This document shows positions 55,968-64,000 of a stretch of DNA of 64,000 bases, piece after piece. Both the position numbers and the translations under genes were made by a program. Below the pieces are notes generated by a model. That model saw only the letters and a program-made list of their open reading frames with translations, was not told the origin of the DNA and made no database searches. Source of the DNA: an uncultured Alphaproteobacteria bacterium (GTDB lineage Bacteria > Pseudomonadota > Alphaproteobacteria > CAAHEQ01 > UBA3637); NCBI GenBank assembly GCA_944392125.1, contig CALXVP010000006.1, positions 32,100-96,099 of the forward strand, written 5' to 3'. Each line of letters begins with the position of its first letter. The first letter of the stretch is position 1.

Positions 55968-58805
55968 TTACTGAATTTTACACGTATAGCCCGTAATCAC
56001 GCCATCGGCATTTGTGGAAGCAACAGCCTCACGGTTATCGCAACTATTACATAACGCAATGGATTCGCTATCCGTCCCGATAGTCCGATTAGCACCCTCA
56101 CTGCATAACAAGCAATTTCCGTTGGAATCTTGCCATAACCCGGGCGTACATTCTTCTACGCATTTTGCCGTCAGGTTATTAGTTGCTTTATTACCGAGTG
56201 TCATCTGGCGACGATTATCGCAAGAATCGCAGAGGTTATTCTCATTTGGGTCAATGGCAATGTTCTTTTCAGAGCAGTCCCGACACGTATTATTTGTATC
56301 TAAAAACTGGTGTGTTTCTTCGCATTTGCCGTATTGACATTTTTCATTGCTCATTCTCCGATTTCCGCAAGAATTACATTGAGCAGTTGTTGTTGAGGGA
56401 GAAATATTTTGGTCGGAACACTCATAACAATACCCATCCGTGCCACGAAATAATTTTCCATCGTATTTTCCGTCAGCGTAGGGCTGGGCTTTCAATTTTA
56501 GATCAGAATTCAGTTCACTCGGTAGCGGATCTAAACTATTGCAAATGCCACTTGTTCCGGGATTTGCGTTATAGCAATGTGGGGAAGACCAAGTACCCAC
56601 TTCTACAGGTATACGATTGCCACATGCTGTGCATAATTTTGTTGCATCTTCTTTTTTTAACAATCCATCACTATATCCATTATTGCCACGCGAACACAAT
56701 ACGCAATTACCATATCTATCTTTATAGTAAGCGTTATCCTTAGGGCATGTTATCAAAGAGCAATAGTCATCACGATTCCATGATTCTCGGATACCCTTGC
56801 ATATTGTGTTACAATCTTCCGCAAACAACGTATGAATATACGATTCCGTTCCTTCGCATGACACGCATTTCCCTCCGCCATTATGGATTTCACCCGAATT
56901 ACACTTGGGAACACAATACCATATACCATCACTTTGTTTTCTCTTTTGTCGTTTATTCTCCGTATTCATACAGTTGGTTTCGCATGTTTCATCATTCTCA
57001 GAAACAATAACACCCCCATTTGTTTGACATGTATAACACTTTCCGTCTTTTCCTCTAAATTCTTCACTATTGCAAGACTGTTCATAAATGCAGTAACTTT
57101 GGTTCGCATTGTATTCTACAATTTTTCTACCACATGCCTTGCATAAATTTATTGCTTCCTCTGAATTAAAAATCATATTATCATTTGAGGTATCATCGCA
57201 TTTTAAACATTTGCTATATCTATTTTGCCAAACACGATTGCAATTTAATGGATTATCACAATTTTCAGGAGCTTCTTCTGGTTGAGGGCAATTTGAAACG
57301 CATTTTAAGTGCCCTCCCTCATTTCTCAACGATCTATTATTTTCACACTTATTACAAGAATTCATAAAATATTCCGTTCCAACATTTTCAGAAATATGAT
57401 TTACATAGGCTGTTGCATAATAGGAACCTTGCTTACCACACGAAATGCAACTACTTGAACCCGCTTCATGAAATTGATCTTTGCCAGGACATTGATTGAT
57501 TGTTGTGCAATAATACGGACCATTATACATCGCATTAAACCAGAACCTATCTTCCCCACAAGCTAAACATTGCGCTTTTGAGACCGCATCGCCGCTGATG
57601 GTATGCGGTGTTTTATCCGAACAAGGCACACAGCCTGCACCGTCGCTTGCTTGATACGTATATCCGTTTGTGCAGGCATAAGAACAATATGCTTTTTCAT
57701 CGTCTACATCGCCGTAGTATCTTGTGGGATTGTTGCACGCTGCACATTGCTCTTTCCCCGACTGCTCGTCCTTAAAATTTAACGCACTGTTCTCAAACGG
57801 TGTTAAACTCACCAGAAAATTATTCGGATTACTGCATGGCACACAGACACCGTTCGGCGTTCGGAATTCTTTCCCAAACGCACATTCCGCAGGCACTTCC
57901 ACGCAGGTGTTCGTTATCTCCGAACACGTATAATTTGCACCTTTCTCGGCGCAGTCTTTCGGCGTCAGACACTCTACACACGCGCATTCATCTTGCTTGC
58001 AGTAAGGCGTGCTCGCATTACCACTGCATTCATCACGACACGTTAAGGTATTTTCATCACACGTCGGTGTTCCGCAACAGGAAGTGCAATCTGCATCTTC
58101 CACACAATTTTCATTCACAAGAGAATCCGATTCACTATTCAAAAAGATTGTAAATACCATTTCATTTTGAATATTCCCGCTCATATCACCGCAAATTTCA
58201 ACATTGCCCGTATATTTAACATCATTGACTTGCACAAACTGCAATCCTTTAATGACGTTTATTAACGGCATATTTAAGACGCTTTTACAAATCCTCGGAC
58301 TCACTTCGCCCACAAACACCCGAAAAGCCACATCGGGTATGGATTTCATATAAATCGGAAAACCCGACGCTGTAGTTTGCGCAAATTCCAAAAAATCTTT
58401 TCCGCTCTCGCTCGGTTCGGGCAAGTGCATGCGTTGATACCGATTCCATATATCCGTTGCCCGTAGATTCACTTCATATACAATATCGTTTGACCGATAT
58501 TTATCCATGGCATACCGATAGCCTGCAATGCCTGCAACCGATAACACGCCAATTACTGCCAACACGCCCAGCATTTCTACCATACTCCGCCCGTATTCGG
58601 CCAGGCGAACACCCTGCAATCCGCTCAATTCGCATTGCGTTTGTGAGTCTGCCAAAAATCCTGTTTTTTGATTATTTTTCAAGCGTTCGAGTCTTATTTG
58701 ATTCGCCGTTTTTATCTCTTGTTTTGCGCGATTCGCCTCAAATTCCCCGTTTTTTACTTTTTTTGTGTAAAAAGAAGCCAAGTTAACTATTTGTTTTATT
58801 TTCAT
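55968..58805 (-). CDS. Giant cysteine-rich prepilin-like surface protein
   Basis: A 945-residue paralogue of the gene at 1-1466. The ATG at 58805 with GGGAG before it is preferred to a TTG eight codons upstream. Residues 1-72 are a charged leader; Gly72 is followed by RSMVEML and a hydrophobic pilin helix (GVLAVIGVLSVAGIAGYRYA) with Glu at +5. Residues ~95-240 are pilin-like. From ~245 to the end the protein is a string of Cys-rich units with recurring CxxC pairs, such as GKCYTCQ, GNCVLCS, LCNSCDNR. Disulfide-bonded, extracellular and perhaps adhesive or spacer-like by inference. No catalytic motif. The first ~100 codons and the upstream DNA match the other paralogue closely; the Cys-rich parts do not align simply. 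Confidence 0.85.
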   Translation of the reverse strand: MKIKQIVNLASFYTKKVKNGEFEANRAKQEIKTANQIRLERLKNNQKTGFLADSQTQCELSGLQGVRLAEYGRSMVEMLGVLAVIGVLSVAGIAGYRYAMDKYRSNDIVYEVNLRATDIWNRYQRMHLPEPSESGKDFLEFAQTTASGFPIYMKSIPDVAFRVFVGEVSPRICKSVLNMPLINVIKGLQFVQVNDVKYTGNVEICGDMSGNIQNEMVFTIFLNSESDSLVNENCVEDADCTSCCGTPTCDENTLTCRDECSGNASTPYCKQDECACVECLTPKDCAEKGANYTCSEITNTCVEVPAECAFGKEFRTPNGVCVPCSNPNNFLVSLTPFENSALNFKDEQSGKEQCAACNNPTRYYGDVDDEKAYCSYACTNGYTYQASDGAGCVPCSDKTPHTISGDAVSKAQCLACGEDRFWFNAMYNGPYYCTTINQCPGKDQFHEAGSSSCISCGKQGSYYATAYVNHISENVGTEYFMNSCNKCENNRSLRNEGGHLKCVSNCPQPEEAPENCDNPLNCNRVWQNRYSKCLKCDDTSNDNMIFNSEEAINLCKACGRKIVEYNANQSYCIYEQSCNSEEFRGKDGKCYTCQTNGGVIVSENDETCETNCMNTENKRQKRKQSDGIWYCVPKCNSGEIHNGGGKCVSCEGTESYIHTLFAEDCNTICKGIRESWNRDDYCSLITCPKDNAYYKDRYGNCVLCSRGNNGYSDGLLKKEDATKLCTACGNRIPVEVGTWSSPHCYNANPGTSGICNSLDPLPSELNSDLKLKAQPYADGKYDGKLFRGTDGYCYECSDQNISPSTTTAQCNSCGNRRMSNEKCQYGKCEETHQFLDTNNTCRDCSEKNIAIDPNENNLCDSCDNRRQMTLGNKATNNLTAKCVEECTPGLWQDSNGNCLLCSEGANRTIGTDSESIALCNSCDNREAVASTNADGVITGYTCKIQ

Positions 58806-58825
58806 TTTTCTTCTCCCTATTCTTC

Positions 58826-59000
58826 GCAAACGTCCGTTTATGTAGAGGGGATACTGTGCAAAATCGCTCCCAAAAAAGAAATCTCAAAAAATCATTATTT
58901 TACAATTAGATATTTGAATTTAAATTTTTGCTTGATTATTTTAAAAATACCCTTATAATCATCTTTATACTATATCATCTAAACGGACCTTTTTGTAGAG
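58826..59000. promoter_or_regulatory. Upstream region shared with the 1-1466 paralogue
   Basis: About 190 bases match 1467-1660, including the plus-strand TTGATT-16-TATAAT promoter, ACCTTTTTGTAGAG and ACGTCCGTTTATGTAGAGG. The left palindrome is degraded (TTCGCAAACG instead of CTACATAAACG), and the terminator arm of the other copy is missing. The rest of 59001-59190 has no supportable gene. Confidence 0.7.
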
Positions 59001-59192
59001 ACAGGCTATATTGCCCGAAATGGCCTTTATTTTTTTAGCTTCGTGTTGTGCCGGCTCACTAAAACCGCACAACTTTTTTGTTCTGATAGACTTATCCGCA
59101 ATTCTCACAACGCATATTTTTCAATCTATTCATCCAGATAGTTGCCTCATGCTTATGCCTATTGCCTATACCTTTATTTCTCATTGCATAAT

Positions 59193-59229
59193 AAAAGGCG
59201 GTTTATCTTATTCAGATACACCGCCTTTC
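59193..59229 (-). terminator. Terminator of the nfeD operon
   Basis: AAAGGCGGT / ACCGCCTTT stem with inner pairing of TATC and GATA; T-rich on the minus side. Lies 54 bases past the nfeD stop. Confidence 0.7.
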
Positions 59230-59282
59230 TTAATCGGACATACGATTGTCTCAAAAATAATATCGTTTACCTATGCCGGACA

Positions 59283-59726
59283 TCACTCTTTTTTGCCCAA
59301 CAACAGGATGACACCTTTTTGAACCCCAATCACCAAAGCCTCATCACCGGCTTTAAAGTTTTCGTCCGTTTGCGCAAGCCAGACCGTATCGCCCACGGCA
59401 ACTTTCGTCTGTCCGTTTTGAACATCTGCCGTTACCTTAACCGTTTTGCCCACTAACTGCGCCGAGCGGTCATTTAAAAACGGATGATTCGTTTGCCCGT
59501 CTTTTTTCAAATATAATGCGTAAACATAAAATCCGATGCAAACCATCACAACCGAAATTAAACTGAATGAAAGCAGTTGCACGGTCAACGTTAATTCCGT
59601 ATTAAAGAATGTTAATCCCGCCATAACAAGTCCGGCAAATCCGAACCATATCAAATAAACGCCGGGAGCAAACAGCTCTAACAAAATTAACAAAATACCG
59701 AGTGCCGACCATTCAATATATGACAT
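59283..59726 (-). CDS. NfeD-like membrane protein
   Basis: A 147-residue NfeD protein with about three membrane helices in the first 85 residues (LGILLILLELFAPGVYLIWF), then a soluble OB-fold end (LVGKTVKVTADV, GDTVWLAQ, LVIGVQKGVILLL). Such proteins pair with SPFH proteins in membrane-domain assemblies. It begins six bases after the SPFH stop, confirming the operon. Confidence 0.9.
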   Translation of the reverse strand: MSYIEWSALGILLILLELFAPGVYLIWFGFAGLVMAGLTFFNTELTLTVQLLSFSLISVVMVCIGFYVYALYLKKDGQTNHPFLNDRSAQLVGKTVKVTADVQNGQTKVAVGDTVWLAQTDENFKAGDEALVIGVQKGVILLLGKKE

Positions 59727-59732
59727 TTTTCT

Positions 59733-60659
59733 TTATCCTTTCTTCTTTTCATGCGTTCCGAGAACTTCTTTTGCAATTTCGGCAATACCCGCAACCGAAC
59801 CCATCACATTGGCCGTATCAAGTGGCAACATAAGCAATTTTTGATTCGGTGAAGTAACAATTCCTTGCAACGCTTCAATGTATTTCTGACCGAGGAAGTA
59901 GTTAATTGCCTGCACATTCCCATGCGCAATGGCGTCCGACACCATCTTTGTGGCGTTCGCTTCCGCTTCCGCCGTCCGCTCCCGCGCTTCTGCTTCGCGG
60001 AATGCCGCCTCGCGTTTTCCTTCCGCATCTAAAATTGCGGCTTGCTTTTCACCCTCGGCTTTCAAAATCTCGGCTTGGCGATACCCTTCCGCATCCAAAA
60101 TGTTGGCCCGTTTTTCACGTTCGGCTTTCATCTGGCGCGCCATGGCATCAATTAAATCCCGCGGTGGCGTAATATCTTTAATTTCCACACGCGTTACTTT
60201 CACGCCCCAAGGAATTGTCGCCTCGTCAACAACCTGTAATAACTTATGGTTAATCATATCGCGTTGCGATAACAACTCATCAATTTCCATACTGCCGATA
60301 ACGGTTCTGATATTCGTCATAATCAAATTCAAAATCGCCAACTGCAAATCACCGACTTGATAAGCCGCGTTCACGGAATCTTGAATTTGGTAGAACAAAA
60401 CACCATCTACCCGAACCATCGCGTTATCTTTTGTAATCACTTCTTGCGAGGGCACATCCAGCACTTGTTCCATTTTGCTTAACTTTGCCCCTACCTGTTC
60501 AATAATCGGCACCAAGAAGTGCATACCCGGGGTAAGCGTGCGCGTATATCGCCCGAAATTTTCCACCGTGTATTCATATCCTTGTTGAACAATAACAAGC
60601 GATTTAAAAATAACAAACGCTATTAAAACAATTAAAATAATTGCAACCGTTACACTCAT
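59733..60659 (-). CDS. SPFH/band 7 protein, QmcA-like
   Basis: A 308-residue stomatin-like protein. One N-terminal membrane helix (IILIVLIAFVIFKSL) precedes the SPFH domain (VQQGYEYTVENFGRYTRTL, VPSQEVITKDNAMV, DITPPRDLIDAMARQMKAE) and a long Ala/Glu-rich coiled coil with repeated ILDAEG / ILKAEG units. It forms oligomeric cages at the inner membrane. Operon with NfeD. AAGGAG precedes the ATG. The 60660-60904 spacer has no gene. Confidence 0.93.
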   Translation of the reverse strand: MSVTVAIILIVLIAFVIFKSLVIVQQGYEYTVENFGRYTRTLTPGMHFLVPIIEQVGAKLSKMEQVLDVPSQEVITKDNAMVRVDGVLFYQIQDSVNAAYQVGDLQLAILNLIMTNIRTVIGSMEIDELLSQRDMINHKLLQVVDEATIPWGVKVTRVEIKDITPPRDLIDAMARQMKAEREKRANILDAEGYRQAEILKAEGEKQAAILDAEGKREAAFREAEARERTAEAEANATKMVSDAIAHGNVQAINYFLGQKYIEALQGIVTSPNQKLLMLPLDTANVMGSVAGIAEIAKEVLGTHEKKKG

Positions 60660-60904
60660 AAATTATCTCCTTACATCATCGGGATCCATTTTGCTTTTTC
60701 GGACAAGCAACAGCTAACCGCTGTCGGCTTTCATTGTGTCCCCCGAAATAACACATGAATGTCCGCAAAGTAAAATTGATATGGTGTTCAACCTACTTTT
60801 CTGTTTTTAAGACTGAATGAAAACAATCCGAATGTCAATTTATTTTTATCACTAACCGCAAAAATTATAGGATAATATCAATACCAAAAACAGTTTTCAA
60901 ACCT

Positions 60905-61717
60905 TTACTCGGCCAAAAACGAATCTGAAAACGTTCCCGTAAATACCGTTTCGGCAGGCCCGCTCATCTGAACGGTATCATAAAACGAATCATACGAAAT
61001 TTGCAAGTGTCCGCCCAGCAGTTCCACATCTACCGTATTATCCAAAAATCCCTGATCAATGCCCGACATCGCCGCCGCACACGCCCCCGTTCCGCAAGCG
61101 TATGTTTCCCCGCTACCTCGCTCCCATACGCGCATTTTAATATGTGTTCTATCCCGAATTTCCACAAATTCAACATTCGTTCTGTTCGGGAAAAAGGGAT
61201 TGCGTTCAATCAACTGCCCCATTCGCTCAACGGGATAATCAAACACATTTGCCACCGGCACGACAAAATGCGGATTCCCCATAGAAACGGGTTGTCCGAA
61301 AATATCCCGATTATCCGGCAATGAAATACAAACGGAAGGCTCAACAACCGGCGTTCCCATATTGACCTGCACCATCACGACGCGATTATTTTCTACCCGC
61401 AAAAATAATTCCTTGATACCGGCCAATGTTTCTATGAACAAATGCGTTTTACGCGTTAATTTATTTTCATAAACATATTTCCCGACGCAACGAATCCCGT
61501 TACCGCACATTTCGCCCTCCGAACCATCGGCATTAAAAATGCGCATTTTAAAATCAGCCGATTCGGATGGCAAAATCAAAATCAGCCCATCGCTCCCCAC
61601 GCCGAAATGCGGTTGCGATACTTTTTTTGCCAAAAATGCCCAATTATCGTAATGCTCTTTAATGGCATTGATATAAACATAATCATTGCCCAATCCGTGC
61701 ATTTTGGTAAATTCCAT
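60905..61717 (-). CDS. dapF: Diaminopimelate epimerase
   Basis: Converts LL- to meso-diaminopimelate for lysine and murein. The 270-residue protein has both catalytic Cys motifs: GEMCGNGIRCVGKYVYE and YACGTGACAAA, plus FTKMHGLGNDYVYI at the start and a GNPHFVV stretch. GGAGGG stands before the ATG at 61717. Meso-DAP use agrees with the LD-carboxypeptidase and murein recycling genes. Confidence 0.96.
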   Translation of the reverse strand: MEFTKMHGLGNDYVYINAIKEHYDNWAFLAKKVSQPHFGVGSDGLILILPSESADFKMRIFNADGSEGEMCGNGIRCVGKYVYENKLTRKTHLFIETLAGIKELFLRVENNRVVMVQVNMGTPVVEPSVCISLPDNRDIFGQPVSMGNPHFVVPVANVFDYPVERMGQLIERNPFFPNRTNVEFVEIRDRTHIKMRVWERGSGETYACGTGACAAAMSGIDQGFLDNTVDVELLGGHLQISYDSFYDTVQMSGPAETVFTGTFSDSFLAE

Positions 61718-61814
61718 AACTAACCCTCCGTTCGGTGCAATCAACCATAAGTTTATCCTCATCATATCAGATTTTCAAAAACGGGTCAATTAAAATCCGT
61801 CGGATTTTTTCACG

Positions 61815-61842
61815 TTGACAATTTGTTTGTTGATATGATAAT
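61815..61842 (+). promoter_or_regulatory. Promoter of the beta-barrel gene
   Basis: Perfect TTGACA, 16 bases, GATAAT, 29 bases before the start codon. Confidence 0.65.
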
Positions 61843-61871
61843 ATGGAAGCCATAAAAAACGGAGGCACAAT

Positions 61872-62429
61872 ATGTTTTTAAAGATGAGTTCATTATTTTT
61901 AACGGCGTTATTATTGACAGCCCTGCCCGCACAGGCACGCAACGGCTATTTCGGCGTGCGTGGCGGTATCAGCGATGTGCATGAAAAAGATATTGTTGAC
62001 GACTATGTTTCGGGCGGTTTCGGCTCGGGATACATCGGATTTTATTCGGGCGCCTTCCGCGGGGAAGTTGAATATACCTATATTTCACGCGCAGATTATG
62101 ACGATAACCAACTGGATTTAGATGCCGATTTTCAACGGGTCATGGCCAATGCGTATGTAGATGCACCGATTACGCGATACGTTCGGCCGTATCTCGGCGG
62201 TGGTGTCGGCACGGCGATTTATTCCGTGAAAGATAATTTAACGCATACAAAAGAATCCGGCAGTAATTTTGCTTGGAATGCAACCGCAGGGCTCGGCATT
62301 AAACTCACTCGCAATTTAACGTTTGACAGTGGCTATCGCTATGTTGATATGGGCAAAGTTGAACTCGGCGAGGATGAGTTGCATTTTGTGGCGCATGAAG
62401 TCTATGCCGGTATGCGGTTTTTGTTTTAA
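61872..62429 (+). CDS. Small outer-membrane beta-barrel protein, OmpA/opacity-like
   Basis: A 185-residue protein with a signal peptide (SSLFLTALLLTALPAQA) and alternating beta-strand pattern (YFGVRGGIS, FRGEVEYTYISRADY, RPYLGGGVGTAIYSV, LTFDSGYRYVDMG), ending in Phe as outer-membrane barrels do (YAGMRFLF). Probably an eight-stranded barrel. GGAGG precedes the ATG. hydF follows after 32 bases; the two may share a transcript, although their functions do not seem related. Confidence 0.87.
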   Translation: MFLKMSSLFLTALLLTALPAQARNGYFGVRGGISDVHEKDIVDDYVSGGFGSGYIGFYSGAFRGEVEYTYISRADYDDNQLDLDADFQRVMANAYVDAPITRYVRPYLGGGVGTAIYSVKDNLTHTKESGSNFAWNATAGLGIKLTRNLTFDSGYRYVDMGKVELGEDELHFVAHEVYAGMRFLF

Positions 62430-62461
62430 GAAAAAGAATGATGAATTGAAAGAGGCTGAAA

Positions 62462-63607
62462 ATGGAAAAAGCACCGACGGGCTTGCGTAAACGCATTTGC
62501 ATTATCGGCGAAACGAATGTGGGAAAATCTTCACTTTTTAATGCGCTCCTTCAAAATAAAACATCTATTGTATCCGATACGGCCGGCACTACAACCGATT
62601 CGGTTTCCAAGGCGTATGAAATTCTGGGTTTCGGGCCGGTTATTTTTTGCGATACCGCAGGATTAAATGATAATACCCCACTCGGCCAAGAGCGCGAGCG
62701 TGCAACACTGGATACCCTGAAAATCAGCGATTGCGCCGTTATCGTGCGTCAATCCGCCGAACCGAACGAAGCCGATAAACGTATTTTATCCGTTGTTCAA
62801 GAACGTCGGATTCCGTTTATTATCGTTTATAATAAATGCGATTTATATACACCGCCCGTCGGCACGCTTCAAGTCAATGCCAAAACAGGACAAGGGATTG
62901 ACGAGGTAATAGAAGCATTACGCAAAGCCTTAACGGGGAAACAACCCGAACGTTTGCTGGACGGATTGGTGCATGCGAAAGAAAGCGTTTTACTTGTAAT
63001 GCCACAAGATGCGGCGGCTCCCGTCGGGCGATTGATTTTGCCACAGGTGCAAACAATTCGTGAATGTTTGGATAAACATGCAATTGTGGGCGGTGTTACA
63101 CCGGAAGAATTACCCGATGCACTTAAAAAGCAAGATTATGATTTGGTTATCACTGATTCAAAAGTAATTAAGGAAGTATTAAGCGTTGTGAAGCCAACGC
63201 AACGCGTTGCCACATTTTCCGTTTTATTTGCAAAAGCAAAGGGTAATTTTGAAACATTTTTAAAGGGCGTTGATGTGATAGATACCCTGCAAGAGGGCGA
63301 TTTTGTGTTAATTGCCGAAGCCTGTTCGCACACGACCATAGAAGACGATATTGCCCGCACGGTGATTCCGAACCTGTTAAAAAAATACACCAAGAAAACA
63401 TTGAATATTGAGTTTTCCAAAGGCAGAAAGTTGCCGGATGATTTGAGCAAATATAAATTAATTTGTCAATGTGGCGGTTGTATGCTCACGCGGATGGGAA
63501 TGTTGCATCGTATCGAATCAGCCGAGGCGCAAGGCACGGCCATTACAAATTACGGCTTGACGATTACAAAATGTCAGATGGGCGATATTCATCGGTTGAC
63601 GTTTTAA
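62462..63607 (+). CDS. hydF: [FeFe] hydrogenase maturation GTPase HydF
   Basis: Scaffold GTPase on which the 2Fe subcluster is built and from which it is passed to the hydrogenase. The 381-residue protein has an N-terminal GTPase domain (GETNVGKSSLFNALL, DTAGTTTDSV, CDTAGL, NKCD), a dimerisation domain, and a C-terminal cluster domain with ligands in EACSHTT and QCGGCMLTRMGM, as in HydF. The client is the hydrogenase at 6593-8023. HydE and HydG must lie outside the window. Confidence 0.95.
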   Translation: MEKAPTGLRKRICIIGETNVGKSSLFNALLQNKTSIVSDTAGTTTDSVSKAYEILGFGPVIFCDTAGLNDNTPLGQERERATLDTLKISDCAVIVRQSAEPNEADKRILSVVQERRIPFIIVYNKCDLYTPPVGTLQVNAKTGQGIDEVIEALRKALTGKQPERLLDGLVHAKESVLLVMPQDAAAPVGRLILPQVQTIRECLDKHAIVGGVTPEELPDALKKQDYDLVITDSKVIKEVLSVVKPTQRVATFSVLFAKAKGNFETFLKGVDVIDTLQEGDFVLIAEACSHTTIEDDIARTVIPNLLKKYTKKTLNIEFSKGRKLPDDLSKYKLICQCGGCMLTRMGMLHRIESAEAQGTAITNYGLTITKCQMGDIHRLTF

Positions 63608-63652
63608 TGCGTGTTAATGCGTTTTAATCACAGGGAGTAAGCCACCTGCATT

Positions 63653-63781
63653 ATGGCTATGGATTACTTCAACCAAGTGGAACGCAAAAGGGATAATGAG
63701 GTATCCGCTTTATACGAACATAAATCAAAGAAGCGTCAAGAGCAGATAGGGGAAAGAGAAAAATTTTTAAATATCAAATAA
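63653..63781 (+). CDS. Possible small charged protein, 42 residues
   Basis: A complete frame between hydF and tRNA-Glu: MAMDYFNQVERKRDNE at the start, then charged helical sequence (HKSKKRQEQIGEREKF). GGGAG is present but rather far upstream (about 17 bases). No family recognised. Codon use looks natural, but length and the weak ribosome site keep confidence low. Confidence 0.35.
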   Translation: MAMDYFNQVERKRDNEVSALYEHKSKKRQEQIGEREKFLNIK

Positions 63782-63825
63782 AATCAATAAGAAATAAAAA
63801 AAGGAGCAAATTTTAAAAAAAAGAC

Positions 63826-63854
63826 TTGCAAAATAAAGAAAAAAAGGTTATAAG
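63826..63854 (+). promoter_or_regulatory. Promoter of tRNA-Glu
   Basis: TTGCAA, 17 bases, TATAAG, ending 16 bases before the tRNA. Confidence 0.7.
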
Positions 63855-63870
63855 AGAGAAATCTGAAAAG

Positions 63871-63946
63871 GACCCCATCGTCTAGAGGCCTAGGACATCG
63901 CCCTTTCACGGCGGTAACGCGAGTTCGAATCTCGCTGGGGTCGCCA
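63871..63946 (+). tRNA. tRNA-Glu (anticodon TTC)
   Basis: Acceptor GACCCCA / TGGGGTC, D arm TCTAGAGGCCTAGGA, anticodon stem CCGCC-type (CGCCC-TTTC-ACGGCG region) with TTC, T arm GCGAG-TTCGAAT-CTCGC, and encoded CCA. Confidence 0.96.
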
Positions 63947-63950
63947 TCAT

Positions 63951-63978
63951 AAGCCTTTGATTTTCAAAGGCTTTTTTT
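63951..63978 (+). terminator. Terminator of tRNA-Glu
   Basis: AGCCTTTGA / TCAAAGGCT stem with a short loop and seven Ts. Confidence 0.9.
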
Positions 63979-64000
63979 AATTTCTTTTGCGAAATTTTAT

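Overview
The window reads as a chromosome segment of an anaerobic, uncultured-type alphaproteobacterium, probably gut-associated. The alphaproteobacterial signs are conserved neighbourhoods: a Mic60-like gene followed by hemY with a C-terminal zinc ribbon, rsmI-yraN beside an LppC-type lipoprotein, ybaB-recR, a DUF4164-like gene followed by zapA and ymdB, and yajC-secD-secF. The anaerobic signs are a group B-type [FeFe] hydrogenase, its maturase HydF, a PerR-like regulator next to rubrerythrin, a 4Fe-4S uracil-DNA glycosylase and a long U32 protein. The lineage is inferred from gene content; there is no rRNA gene to confirm it.

Layout. 1-1.5 kb: a cysteine-rich, prepilin-like surface protein cut by the window edge. 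1.8-4.6 kb: three unrecognised proteins, two with a membrane segment. 4.7-8.0 kb: accB, accC and the [FeFe] hydrogenase. 8.0-9.7 kb: gene-poor, with a decayed gene, a possible small Cys-rich protein and tRNA-Lys. 9.7-12.6 kb: Sec accessory operon. 12.7-17.6 kb: dut, then an overlapping tatD-tcdA-uvrD run. 17.7-24.2 kb: a SulP transporter, perR-rubrerythrin, mic60-hemY and a glycosyltransferase. 24.4-29.1 kb: a lysozyme/amidase fusion, a LuxR-type HTH protein and a Clostridia-like glutamyl-tRNA synthetase. 29.4-35.6 kb: two large pilin-like or anchored surface proteins, a lytic transglycosylase and a secreted unknown. 35.6-41.2 kb: Mur ligase, LD-carboxypeptidase, U32 protein and an AsmA-like protein. 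41.2-42.2 kb: almost 1 kb without genes but with strong RNA-like structure. 42.2-55.7 kb: housekeeping (BON lipoprotein, yraN, rsmI, lppC, UDG, terC, amidase, ruvC, yebC, ymdB, zapA, recR, ybaB, rluD, rsfS, obgE, rpsD). 56.0-59.0 kb: a 945-residue paralogue of the first gene. 59.2-64.0 kb: nfeD-SPFH, dapF, a beta-barrel protein, hydF and tRNA-Glu.

How it fits together. Hydrogenase and HydF imply fermentative or redox-balancing H2 metabolism; PerR and rubrerythrin imply peroxide defence. Murein enzymes are numerous: a transglycosylase, a lysozyme/amidase fusion, a small amidase, LdcA and a Mur ligase, which could form a recycling loop and help insert surface structures. The most unusual content is a set of large surface proteins built on a type IV prepilin N-terminus. 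Two of them, at the two ends of the window, share their first ~100 codons and about 190 bp of upstream DNA while the rest of each protein differs. That upstream DNA carries inverted repeats around a promoter that points away from the gene, as expected of an invertible promoter in its OFF state; this is a hypothesis. The gene-free stretch at 41.4-42.1 kb holds two candidate structured RNAs that I could not assign to a known class.
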